A DNA stretch of 64,000 bases from assembly GCA_001986395.2 (NCBI GenBank), contig MQVO02000002.1, forward strand, positions 1,798,001 through 1,862,000, written 5' to 3'. Made by a program: the position numbers and the translations under genes. This document shows positions 10,180 to 21,785 of this stretch, piece after piece (position 1 is the first letter of the stretch; every line of letters starts with the position of its first letter). This DNA is from Irpex lacteus (Eukaryota > Basidiomycota > Agaricomycetes > Polyporales > Irpicaceae). Below the pieces are notes generated by a model that was not told the origin of the DNA, made no database searches, and saw only the letters and a list, made by a program, of their open reading frames with translations.

Positions 10180-11398
10180 AGTTCTAACTTCCACAGATGA
10201 AGAACGTCTTGTCGGACGTTCAAGTTCGTGCCGCCGCAAAGAACACATACCACAGCCACTCCGAAAACACTATTTGTGCTACCTGAACATCTCATTGTGC
10301 GTAACATCGATGACCCCGAGATTGTTTGGGACAAAAAGCACTGGCCGCACAAGGTTGTTAAGAAGAATGACAAGCCCGCCATTCAGCCTGAGGTATCGTA
10401 CCGTAACGAGAACAGGCAGTTTGTGAATATTCGCACTTACAGCTACTACATGTGAGTGCTAATTTATTTGTTAGACTCCCAAGGAGATTTCCGCTATGGT
10501 TTTGGGCACGATAAAGGAAACCGCTGAGGCTTACCTCGGCGGCCACGCTATCGCTCACGCCGTCATTCGAGTCGCTATCTCTGCTTGTGCGTATTGCGTG
10601 CATGTTCGTGCACCTTTAAATTTGATGGCTCTACCTTAGATTTCAACGATTCTCAGCATCACTTCACGAAGGATGCTGGTACTATTGCCTGTCTCCAAGT
10701 CCTCTGTATTATCAAAGAGCACACCGCTGCTGCTATCGCCTACGGTCTTGACAAGAAGGGTGGTGCCGATATCTCTAAGAACCTCTGGCGTCCGTTCTCT
10801 TGGTAAGCTGCAGTAAGAGATCGAAAAGACCAAGCGTACGCTCTCCAGTCAGCAGGCTGCCCGTCTCGAGACCTAATCCTTTGATAATGGTAACAACTTC
10901 TTTGAGACTCTCACCCATGCCAAGTCTGAGGAGCACAACATGCACCTCTTCCATTAAGATGATGAAGCCTGTCGAGCAGGTTCTCAATAATGCGAAGTTC
11001 GAGAAGGAGGACATCAACGCAAAACTCGAAGAGGACATCAACGAGATCGTCCTCGTTGGTAGTTACACTCATATTCCCGAGCTTCAGCAGCTCCTCAAGG
11101 AGTACTTGGGAAAGAAGCCTTCTGGGGGTATCAACCTCGACAAGGCTTTTGCTTACGGTGCTGCCGTTCAGCGTGGTGTTCTCTCCACTGGCGGTGATGA
11201 GTCCCTTGGTGACGTCGTTCTTGTTGATGTCAACCCCTTAACTTTCAGCATCAAGACCACTGGTTGCTTCATGACCAAGACAACTCCTCATGACATCGTC
11301 ATTCCCTTTCAGGAGCCAGATGTATGTCGTGGCCTCTTTTCGTCGATGTGGCTAACAGCAGATCTATAATAGCAAGTTGCGGATGTTCAAAGGTACGT
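10180..11398 (+). pseudogene. Decayed Hsp70 (BiP/Kar2-like) copy
   Basis: Pieces of an Hsp70 appear in family order but in changing frames: TDEERLVG, then [155 protein letters not shown] and [14 protein letters not shown]. The [11 protein letters not shown] and KPVEQVL style resembles the ER form. Missing parts include the ATPase segment with DLGGGT and the whole peptide-binding domain beyond about 11310. A GTGAGT...TTAG intron remains near 10452-10474, so this is a genomic duplicate rather than a retrocopy. Substitutions at conserved sites and stops (for example after LET near 10877) show it is dead. Confidence 0.85.
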
Positions 11399-11649
11399 AT
11401 AGTTATTAGTAACAAAAGATAAAGTGTATTAAAATACTGCAGTATAATGCAAAAAAACATATACTTGGAAATCTCATAAAACGACGAGCATGAGTTGAAT
11501 GCTTGTTCTATTGGTGCGCCGCAAATGTCGAGCTTACCTAAATAGGCACTACACCTTGAGGAAGTGACGCCCTCTGGACTTAATTTTCCACATTTGGTGG
11601 ACGTTCCTGTACGGTAGCACTACAACTCGATACGTATAACCAGTTGACT

Positions 11650-14600
11650 CTAAAATACACTATGAGAGTCCTGGCGTTTCTGCCGCTTCTTGGGTGAAGG
11701 AGGAAGAATGTCCCGATAAATTATCCCGCGGCCTACGCGAGGTTGTGCCGAAGTTACCTATGGTCGGTGTAACCGGCCTCGAAATTGCACATTCTCGCGT
11801 AGTGGTTTCTGTGTATCCAAGATGTTAGCCAGCAATTTTTGCAATCAAAACATCAGTGCCAACGCATGGATCTGTTTTAGAACTCACCGATTTTCGATAC
11901 ATCGCAAAATCCATCCGAGTTAGGTAGCTGCAAAGCAATCTCAGAAATGACCTCTCTGAATTCCGACATGTGTGAGGCATCCAGCATTACATGCGCCCTT
12001 GAGAGTGGATCCTTGAGGTAAGTGACGATGCCATGGAGCGATGGACGAACTTTCGATATGTCGTGCTCAAGGCGATCTGCCAGCTGAAGTTCAATTGCTC
12101 TGAGGCTATTTATCGACTATAGGATACAATTATCAGTCGATGTTAAGCTTATAATTAGTTCAAAACGTTACCAAGTCAGTGGCATCAGCAGCGTCGGTAG
12201 TAGGTGTTTCTCTCTCACCGGATGTGTCGGGCTCCAATAGGGAATCATCACCGGTGAGCTGTAAGAGCTCTGATGCTCGTGTACCCTCAATTTGTAGCAG
12301 GGAGGTTGACTGGACATGTGCGCGTGGAGGTAGTGCTGCCGACTCGAACGTAGCATCATCTCCGGGTGTAGCAGATGTAGTACGAGGAGACTTCATATGT
12401 GCGGGGAGCTCATCCGAGCTCCGAGTCGATGATTCGATACAAACACTGGCAGCTTGATTGGGTACTTGTGAAACTGTGCCTTGACCAGTACCTGGTTCAA
12501 CGAGCGGAGAGGTTATCTCACGATCGTATAGTTGACCATACCATGCACGATTTCGGATGTTGATCTCGGTAGCTTCTTCCAGACTTGATGCGAAGGAGAA
12601 GGAAGAAGGGAGGAGATGACCGCATTGCATCCACTCTTCGATGAGTAGCCTGAACGCGCGCATGTTCTTACATGCGCCACCACGGTATGTCCAGTGGGGA
12701 CATGTACACGTAGCAGCGCCAGAGGGATGTGCAGTCAGCCAATATGCGAGGGAACTATTCGCCATTGAAGAGCAGCGAGCCCACAGCTCGTATGGGCGCG
12801 AGCTTGGGATTGGCTTTAGTTTTCTCGCTAGAAATAGTATGGTGCGAGCATCGGCATTGCGACGCTGGTCCGCGGAATACCAAGCAAAGGGACTGTGCAC
12901 AGCACAGTGAGTGGATACTGCATGTGTTGCTTGGTCATTCGTACTGGATAGCGATGATGCAGAGAGAATGGGACCAAATCTTCGTAATTTCCAAGCGGCG
13001 TATTGAGTAATCATGCGGCGCTGTGCGTAGATTTGAGGGATTATGCTGGAGATAAGGTGGTAAAGGAGCATGTCGAAGCGTGGTCGGTGTCCGGAATGCT
13101 GCCATTGAGGAACGTACTTGAGCTTTAGGCTCCCATTAAGCGACTCTAGATGATTAGTTGTCGGAGTAACACCTTCCAGGGGGATACCGAGCAGATGCGC
13201 AGCGGTTTCACGTCCATAGCGAGACCATCCTTCCCACATATCTCTAGGCATCCATGTGGATACCAGGTAGTCAAGATACTTCCCAGCCCCCTCCATGTAC
13301 GGCCGAGCCTCACGATCGAGCGTAAGGAATCGGCATTCCTCCCGTGTATGTTCAATAACCTTGAGTGCTCGGTGGTGTTCAGAAGCCTAGCAACATATAT
13401 TCAGTTCATGATTGAAGACCGAAAGCATTATCACTTACGCTTCCTCTAAAGTGAAAAGGCGTTTGCTGAGATGTGTTCGCCATGAGGATTCTCCGCAGGG
13501 AAGGCAGCTCTTCCGCTTATTCGTCCAGCACTGACGAACATGAAACTTACACAGCAAAAGGATGATCTCCGGCCACACTCGCAAAAGAGCTCCGCGCTCC
13601 TTGAAGTCCGTATCCGTGATAGCGACACACGGACAGAAAACTATGCCATCCTTCTTACCCATCCAAGTCTTCCACTCAGCAAGCAGCTCGGTGAGGATAG
13701 ATGTGTCGTATCCAGCATCTGTTGCGCGATTCCCGGTTGGTGCAGAGAAGAGGAACATTGCTACCGGAACACCGTGTCCGGACTCGTCAACACCAAGCGC
13801 AATCCACAGAAGGAGTCTCGACGTGCAGAGGCCGAAGGTGCCGTCTAGAACAAGCTGCTTCTTGTGGCAGTACTTCCACGCTGCCTGCTTCATGTTCGCC
13901 GTAGAGATTGAGACCTTAAGTCATTTGTGTGCGGCAGCCCGGGCGTGATAGTGAAACACGGCATCGTAGATGTGCTTCTTGAATTGTGTACTCTGCGGGT
14001 TGAGCCAATTGTCGACGTTATGTTCGGGCGAAATCTTCACATCGATCTGGTACGCTTTGCGATAATGCTGACGATAAAGGCGGCTGAAATCAGACGGCAG
14101 TATTTGATAGCGATGGTTTATGGTAGAGTCGTCCGCCGTGTGTTGCCCTCGATATGCGAGGTCATTGAGCATGTCGAGATTTGTTCTCTGTATTGTATTG
14201 ATGCTGAGAGTAGTTACGCATTGGTATAGCACTAAGACATAATGAGAAAGCACGTACCCTGCACCATTTCCGAGTTGATGTACAGCTACCTCCGCGACAT
14301 GTTCGTGCAGGAGGACGGCAGGTACTCGAATGAGTTTAGCATCAAGACACGCATCATTATGCTCGAGATAGCCAACCAAACGACATATTGAGGCCGTTCC
14401 GTCGTCGGAGAACTTGTATGTCACATCTGCATGAACAAGGCAGCCGGTATAGTCGTATGCTGCACGCCGAGAACCACTGTTGAGATCCGCAACTTCACCG
14501 GCCCCGTTGTTTCGTTTTCGCTTTCTGCCTGCTCTCGCTTGTGTGTTTTAACCACATACGCTTCGATTTGGTATTTATACGTAAGTACAAAGGATTATAC

Positions 14601-15218
14601 ATGAGCAATATTGAGCAAATTTTACCATTGGTATACCACCCGTCTACCTGCGCGCTTTGCACCACGATTTTTCCATTCGTCTGACCATGCAATACTCCAC
14701 TTGTTCTACAACCTCTCGAGAGAAATGTCATCGAGGGATAGCTGTTGCAGTATGTTCTGTGCAGACTGCTGTGCGAATGATGAGGTTGAGAAGGTCTGGA
14801 TGATTGCTTGCCCATTGTTGTGGATTGCTTGAATCTGCGAGCGTTGATGACCGGTACAGTGAAGCGATTTTGTATTGCACTAGTATAGAACAACTATTAG
14901 CAATAGTACAATAGATATAGCGTAAACTGTAACATACTTTCACAGACCCACGACGCTCATCCCAACTTCCCGCGGTTATGTCTCCGGTTCCTGCAAGAAT
15001 GTCGGAAGCGTTATAGAGCTTTAGCTAACAATTTATAGATGCCAGAAGCTTCATGTCAGAGCCGTACTGTACAATCATATACAGAGTGTACTCACCTGAG
15101 TGACCTCAAACTTTCCTGGGTCGGTGGCGGATGCTCTTACAACATCTAAGTCCGAGTTCTGCAAGCTAGCAGGGTTGTCCGAGGCGGGTGGCGCACATAG
15201 ATGCAGAAGTTTGGGCAT
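11650..15218 (-). pseudogene. MULE-type transposase gene with in-frame stops
   Basis: Exons can be followed from ATG 15218 (MPKLLHLCAPPASD) through SWDERRGSVK, a helix-rich part ending WSIAWSDEWKN, a KRKRNN basic patch, AYDYTGCLVHADVTYKF, and then the MULE core. The core has LDGTFGLCTSRLLLW (first D), AITDTDFKERGAL (second D), LLCKFHVRQCW and TNHLESLNGSLK (E). A SWIM-like finger (CTCPHW...GGACKNMRA) and a Ser/Thr-rich tail follow. Beyond 12160 two further exon-like pieces end with SPKKRQKRQDSHSVF at TAG 11650-11652. Damage: TAG at 14708-14706 and TGA at 13923-13921. The simplest GT-AG joining at 13433-13391 also breaks frame, though a GC-AG intron would restore it. Confidence 0.85.
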
Positions 15219-15399
15219 CTCAAAGTCAGGGTGAATACTGGAGTACGTTGTTCATGTAACAGAATAGGGGGGGTTATCTGAGCTTGCGATAGTCGACCTG
15301 ACTTGACCCCGAGAGCGGTTGGGCGGCCAGAAGTTGGCAGAGGACCATATTTTCACCTGAGAGAATCGCTCAGGGGTGGTTTTTGGCACGTTGATAGCC

Positions 15400-16705
15400 A
15401 GTAGCTGTATAGATGCCATGCCGACCTGTAAGTATTGCCATCGCTCAGCATCGAATCACGTCTCACAACTTACAAGCAGTGAAACTTACCTTATCAGTGG
15501 TGAGTGTACATAGACAGCTGCAGAGCTACAGTACTCAAGATATCTCGTTCGTAATGATTAAGCATAAACCTTGCACACAGTTGCTGCATACCATCTCATT
15601 GCCCGAGCTCTCCGCAGGCGTTGCGCCGAGCACAAACGACGATGACTGGCTGTCTTCATAATCACAGCAATTTTCACTATGTGCGATGTCTGTCACTGGG
15701 CAACATCCTTTTTTCACGTCAATCGTCAGTTCTGTAAGTCAAAGAGGCTCAAAACAAGCCCGCACCGTACATTTTATGTTGGATAGTAACTCATTTGTGA
15801 AAGCAAACACAGATTTCACGTTGTAAATTAACTGAACGCTTATGTAAACATGTCGCATGCTTAACTTGCCTTTATCGAACAGTGGCGGCTACCACGTGTC
15901 GACATGATGCGCCCTCTCCGCCTGTCTATCATTCCTTCGACAGTTTCTTTCGGTTCCCTTGTCTTTCCGTGCCTGCATCATCCACGTCATTCTCTGCGAC
16001 GACTGTCTGTCCCTATTCAGGAAAAGTTGCCACTCGGAGCTACCATTGCACCGGTTATCCTTGCCTCTGATAAGACAAAGCTGTCAAACTTTCGTGGTGA
16101 CCAGACAGCGTGGGGACAGACAGTCGTCCCAGAGAATGACGTGGGTGGTGCAGGCACGGAAGGATAAGGGAACCGAAGAAGAATGAAGGAAACCGTCAAA
16201 GGTGTGATAGACAGATGGAGGGGGCGCATCACGTCAACACGTGGTAGCCGCCATCTCTCAAAAAAGGCAGGTCAAGCGTGCGATAGGTTTACATAAGCAT
16301 TCAGTTAATTTACATCGTGAAAACTGTGTTCGCCTTCACAAAGGAGTTACCATCCAAAATAAAATGTACGTACGGGCTTGTTTTGAGCCTCTTTGACTTA
16401 CGGAACTGATTGCTGACGTGAAAAAAAGGATGTTGCTCAGTGACAGACATCGCGCGTAGTGAAAAATGCTGTGATTCTGAAGACAGCCAGTCATGTTCGT
16501 TTGTGCTCGGCGCAACGCCTGCGGAGAGCTCGGGCAATGAGATGGTATGCAGCAATCGTGTACAATGTTCATGCTTAATCATTAACGAGTAAGGTATCTT
16601 GAGTAACTCTGCAACCGTCTATGTGCACTCACCACTCATAAGGTCAGTTTCAGTGCTTATTGAGGTATGATATGATGCTGAACGATGACAATTCTTACAG
16701 GTCAG
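15400..16705. repeat. Long imperfect inverted repeat between two divergent MULE copies
   Basis: The left arm (about 15400-16020) is the reverse complement of the right arm (about 16105-16705) with scattered substitutions and indels; the axis is near 16061. Matching landmarks are GAGCTCTCCGCAGGCGTTGC (left, near 15607) against GCAACGCCTGCGGAGAGCTC (right, near 16513), and TGCCTGCATCATCCACGTCATTC against its inverse near 16133-16160. The arms hold the 5' flanks of both MULE genes and could act as a two-way promoter. No gene lies inside. Confidence 0.85.
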
Positions 16706-17502
16706 CATGGTATCTATGCAATTGCTAGCTACCGACATGCCAAAAACCAGCCCTCGGGTGGTTCTCTCAAGGTGAAAATATGGTCGTCTGCAAACTTATG
16801 GCCGCCCAACCCCTCTCAGGGTCCAGTTAGCTCGGCTATCCCAAGCTCAGGTAACCCCCACTATTCTTGTACCTGAACACCGTGCTCTAATACTTACTCT
16901 ATCGCTGAGATGCCCAAACTGCTGCATCTTTGTACTTCTGCCGCCTCGGACGACCCTCCTAGTTTACAGGACCCGGACTTGGATGTTGTAAGAGTGGCCG
17001 TCACCAACCCAGGAAAATCCGATGAGGTCACTCCGGTGAGCACATGTTGCATATAAGTGTACAGTACATTTCTGACGTGAAGCTTCGGGTATTTGTGAAT
17101 TAGTAGCTGAAGCTCTATGACGTTTCCGACGCTCTTTCGGGAGCCAGTTTCTCAGCCGGCATTGGAGCCGGAGACATGCCCGCAGGAGGTTGGGATGAAC
17201 GTCGTGGGTCCGTGAAGGTACGTGATAATTTAAGTTGAGTTATTGTACCACTCCTCATAGTCAGTATGTACTAGTGCAATACAAAATCGCTTCAATGTAG
17301 CGATCATCAACGCTCGCAGATCCAAATGATTCATGAAACCGGGCAAGCAATCATTAAGACCTTTTCGACCTCATCATTCGCACAGGAGACGGCACAGAAC
17401 CTACTCAAGCAGCTATCCCTCGATGATGCTTCTCTCGAGCAATTAGAGAGTAAGTGGAGTATTGCGTGGTCAGACGAGTGGAAAAACTGTGGTGGAAAAC
17501 GC

Positions 17503-18215
17503 CAGTAGTGGTACACATCAATGTAATACATTTAGGGGCTACAGCCCCAAAAAATCTGTGCAAGTTACCAGGGCTGAGTAATTACGTAGTTTGCCCCACA
17601 TTCTGTGATTACTCTGTGATTACTTTGTAATACATCCTGGGACAATGTGATTACTCTGTAATACGTTGTGAGGGCAACGTTAACACTCTGTCACACATTG
17701 TGGGAGGTCTGTTATTACATTGTGGGGACTACAGGGGCTGTGATAACTCTGTGATAACTTGGTGATAACTCTGTAATAACTATGACAGAGCCCTGTGATC
17801 TCATCTGAATGATTAATAGCATATCCATAATAGGTAATAGTAGCTGTCAACGTGCTTGGGCGCTTATTTTGGCGATTTTGATCGTGGCCACAGTATTGAT
17901 GGGGCATGGGATTGGTGCAACTCCTTGGATGTTTTGGGTAAAGTTTATATAGAAATGTTCCCTAGGCTTCTGGGATTCAGAATATGTAATTACCTTTCCC
18001 AGGGGATGCCTGGAAAGTGTACAAAATGCGAATCAATATCAGATCTAGCCAGATCTGAATCTGATGTACACAGATCCTTTTCTAGCGCTTGAACCGGTAG
18101 GGGGATCCTCTAGAAAATTTAGGATAGTGATATGGAGTGTATAGAGCATGTCTGGGCAAATTTTGGGGCTTATCAGACGGTGGCTTGATATAGATCTGCA
18201 TGGGGGTGCCTGAAA
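17503..18215 (+). repeat. Left 713-bp TIR of the 2.4-kb element
   Basis: Reverse complement of 19204-19916. The outer 300 bp contain a series of short repeats of the form TGTGATTACTCTGTAATAC spaced about 20 bp apart, likely protein-binding sites. Small ORFs here (for example 17856-18092) recur identically in the other arm and are not genes. Confidence 0.92.
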
Positions 18216-19150
18216 ATGTGGCCAGGCTGATCCAGGATGAATGGGGGGCTCTGATAATGATCAGAGACGTTTATCCTAATCCCATATGGTGTACTAACAA
18301 GTGGGAAAATGAATTTTGATGATAGCTTCACTGGTTGGGGAGATATGACCCATGTGCTCCTCCTCCCCTCCCCCTCCCAAAAAAGCGCCTCCAGCAGCTT
18401 GCAGCTTTGATAGGGGGCCTTAGCAATGATTCATAATTATATTTGAGTATATTATACACGTCCTGATGTAGTTTCTAGGCCTCAATCACGTGTCTAGATA
18501 GAGATCTGCAGGGGTGTGCCTGACACTGTGGCCAGGCTGATCAGGGAGGAAGGGATGGTCCAAATGATAATCTGGAGCGCGTTTCCTGATGTCCCATATT
18601 ATATTTATAGTATGCAAAAGGAATTAGGGCGATAGCCTTGCTGGTGGGTGAGATCTGGACCATGTGCTCCTCCTCCCCTGGACCCCTCCAAAAAGTCGCG
18701 CTATTGTGGGGGAATGATTGATTGGGAGCCTTAGATAATTTAGGACAATGTTATTTGGTATATATGACACGTCTGTACCATTTTTTGAGCCCCTCAGAGC
18801 GTGTCTTCATATGGCAATCAACTGGTCACATGACACTGTGGCCAGCTCCCTACAGGCAGGATGGGGAGCTATGGTAGCAAACTAAGCTTCGGATATAGGT
18901 GCCCCATACCCCCTCAATATTATCCAGAAGGAATTTTGATGATAGCTGCTCAGGGGAGGGCTCAGTGAGCATGTCTTCCTTCTCCTCCTCCTCCCCCCCA
19001 AAAAGCGTCCTCCCCTGGATCACACACTCATGGGAAGACCAAAATAACACTTGGACAATTTTACCAAACATATACACAATATATATACCAAGTTTCAGCC
19101 CTCCCCGATCATTTTTACCCCCCCTAGAGCGTTCACAGTAGTGATATACA
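18110..19150. repeat. Degenerate tandem repeat, 310-bp period, inside the 2.4-kb element
   Basis: The motif TGTGGCCAG[G/C] occurs with GCCAG starting at 18221, 18531 and 18841, exactly 310 bp apart. Each is followed at similar distance by GATGATAGC-like and CTCCTCCTCC...CCAAAAA blocks. The first unit starts inside the left TIR. No coding frame. Confidence 0.8.
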
Positions 19151-19203
19151 CTGGGAGAGACACATTTGAGACAGTGTCTGCAAGTACATATGTAACCTAA
19201 CCC

Positions 19204-19916
19204 TTTCAGGCACCCCCATGCAGATCTATATCAAGCCACCGTCTGATAAGCCCCAAAATTTGCCCAGACATGCTCTATACACTCCATATCACTATCCTAA
19301 ATTTTCTAGAGGATCCCCCTACCGGTTCAAGCGCTAGAAAAGGATCTGTGTACATCAGATTCAGATCTGGCTAGATCTGATATTGATTCGCATTTTGTAC
19401 ACTTTCCAGGCATCCCCTGGGAAAGGTAATTACATATTCTGAATCCCAGAAGCCTAGGGAACATTTCTATATAAACTTTACCCAAAACATCCAAGGAGTT
19501 GCACCAATCCCATGCCCCATCAATACTGTGGCCACGATCAAAATCGCCAAAATAAGCGCCCAAGCACGTTGACAGCTACTATTACCTATTATGGATATGC
19601 TATTAATCATTCAGATGAGATCACAGGGCTCTGTCATAGTTATTACAGAGTTATCACCAAGTTATCACAGAGTTATCACAGCCCCTGTAGTCCCCACAAT
19701 GTAATAACAGACCTCCCACAATGTGTGACAGAGTGTTAACGTTGCCCTCACAACGTATTACAGAGTAATCACATTGTCCCAGGATGTATTACAAAGTAAT
19801 CACAGAGTAATCACAGAATGTGGGGCAAACTACGTAATTACTCAGCCCTGGTAACTTGCACAGATTTTTTGGGGCTGTAGCCCCTAAATGTATTACATTG
19901 ATGTGTACCACTACTG
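19204..19916 (-). repeat. Right 713-bp TIR of the 2.4-kb element
   Basis: Inverse of the left TIR, ending CCACTACTG. No difference between the arms was seen on reading, which argues for recent insertion or arm-to-arm conversion. Confidence 0.92.
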
Positions 19917-20729
19917 AAAACGCGTAGGTAGACGGGTGGTATACCAATGGTAAAATTTGCTTAATATTGCTCATGTATAATCCCTTGTACTTACGTATAA
20001 ATACCAAATCGAAGCGTATGTGGTTACAACACACAAGCGAGAGCAGGCAGAAAGCGAAAACGAAACAACGGGGCCGGTGAAGTTACGGATCTCGACAGTG
20101 GTTCTCGGCGTGCAGCATACAACTATACCGGCTGCCTTGTTCATGCAGATGTGACATACAAGTTCTCCGACGACGGAACGGCCTCAATATGTCGTTTGGT
20201 TGGCTATCTCGAGCATAATGATGCGTGTCTTAATGCTAAACTCATTCGAGTACCTGCCGTCCTCCTGCACGAACATGTCGCGGAGGTAGCTGTACATCAA
20301 CTCGGAAATGGTGCAGGGTACGTGCTTTCTCATTATGTCTTAGTGCTATACCAATGCGTAACTACTCTCAGCATCAATACAATACAGAGAACAAATCTCG
20401 ACATGCTCAATGACCTCGCATATCGAGGGCAACACACGGCGGACGACTCTACCATAAACCATCGCTATCAAATACTGCCGTCTGATTTCAGCCGCCTTTA
20501 TCGTCAGCATTATCGCAAAGCGTACCAGATCGATGTGAAGATTTCGCCCGAACATAACGTCGACAATTGGCTCAACCCGCAGAGTACACAATTCAAGAAG
20601 CACATCTACGATGCCGTGTTTCACTATCACGCCCGGGCTGCCGCACACAAATGACTTAAGGTCTCAATCTCTACGGCGAACATGAAGCAGGCAGCGTGAA
20701 AGTACTGCCACAAGAAGCAGCTCGTTCTA

Positions 20730-21153
20730 CAGTAGTGGTACTTAGGATTGTAATACAATCCTGGACTATTGTCTTATAATGGGTGTGCACTTAGTGGTGG
20801 TGTTGTATTTAATGTAGCAGACTGGGTGGAATTGTAATACTTTGCCTTGGTATTGTATTACAACATCGGTAGGCCGTGTATTTACATATCTGCACTACAA
20901 TAGGCAGTGTAATAACCTTCGGCGTAGTGTAATAACCTCTGGGCATTATACACTAGCCTCTCGGTGGGCAGTGTAATAACACTGGGCCAGTGTATTTGTG
21001 TCTACAGTAGATGCGGGTAGTGTCATAATGTTCCAAGGCATTGTAATTGGTCTCGTGACAGGTGTAATTACAGCCCTATTTAATGTAACACGTGGTCCGT
21101 ACCTTGTAATAACTTGTAAATACCTTATAATAATGCACCGACCGGTTTGATAT
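20730..21153 (+). repeat. Left 424-bp TIR of the large KDZ element
   Basis: Matches the inverse of 31047-31470 except for about three G/A-type transitions (for example CTTGTAATAAC here against CTTATAATAAC, and CCGGTTTG against CCAGTTTG). Short motifs such as TTGTAATAC, GTGTAATAAC and TTGTAATTG recur throughout. From 21154 to 21785 there is no gene; this is the 3' flank of the transposase gene. Confidence 0.9.
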
Positions 21154-21785
21154 TGATTTCGGATCCTTTTGCTATTCCAAATGGATTCAACGCTGGCGCT
21201 ACAAAAAAGCACCCGGATGGCCTGGCATTTTCACGGCTATTGCCGCTGCCTGGCGGTCTTGCAAAACCTTGATTGCACTTACCGTACCTAGCTTACCACG
21301 GCAGCTCCCGCGTTGAGCGCTACTTAGAGTACTCTACCGTATACTTTTACCCTTTATATAAGTGAGCGTAGTCATTTTTGATATACTGCATTGTCTCTGG
21401 AATACTTATAACAAGAGCTATACACACGTTTACATGAGTTATTTGGCCGATATATGAGGGAAATGTTGTTAGACTTAGCGTAATACTTACTTCGGCCAAC
21501 AAGCGCCCATCGTATTGCATGCTTCTCGACATATGCCGGACTGTTAGTAGCACTCATTTAACCACGTATGGTAACAGCATATGATATCATTGGGTCTTCA
21601 TACAGTGCGTGACGTGTTTTGCAGGAATAGCACGAGAGATACAGCTGGCTTTACGAACATTTCCAAATCGGGCAGTCAGCTTTGTGGCGTTCGGCAAGGC
21701 ACGGCATGATCCAAGTCTACGCACGAAGTCCTTCAAAGTACAACGTTTGCTTGATATTATCAATAAGATCTGAACTAAATACAAG

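Larger units (their letters stand above)
17503..19915. mobile_element. Non-autonomous KDZ-type DNA transposon (2.4 kb) with 8-bp target duplication
   Basis: The ends are CAGTAGTGGTACACATC on the left and its inverse on the right. Flanks read GAAAACGC before 17503 and GAAAACGC at 19916-19923, a perfect 8-bp target duplication; the G at 19916 can also be counted as element. Removing element plus one copy restores the MULE reading frame. TIRs are 713 bp (17503-18215 and 19204-19916) and I saw no mismatch. Between them lie 988 bp of tandem repeat and no transposase. The outer 12 bp are identical to those of the 10.7-kb KDZ element, and both have subterminal TGTAATA-type motifs, so the KDZ transposase is the likely source of mobility (inference). 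Confidence 0.88.
16910..20729 (+). pseudogene. Second MULE transposase copy, split and truncated by KDZ-type elements
   Basis: Exons 16910-17035 (MPKLLHLCTSAASDD), 17107-17217 and 17320-17502 correspond to the first exons of the minus copy. At 17502 the exon ending DEWKNCGGKR is broken by the 2.4-kb element. It resumes exactly in frame at 19924 (VGRRVVYQ) once one target duplication is removed. It then continues through VTYKFSDDGTASICRLVGYL to 20729, where the large KDZ element begins, just before the first catalytic Asp (LVL|DGTF). It shares the TGA of the minus copy (20652-20654) and has a second one (TGG to TGA, near 20697). The catalytic core and SWIM parts are absent. A possible upstream piece at 16704-16876 has a one-base insertion relative to the minus copy. 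Confidence 0.85.

Noticed and set aside
17680..18092. Two small ORFs (75 and 78 codons) repeated exactly at 19327-19739
   Set aside because: They lie wholly in the 713-bp TIRs, consist of the short AT-rich repeats, and are identical only because the arms are identical.
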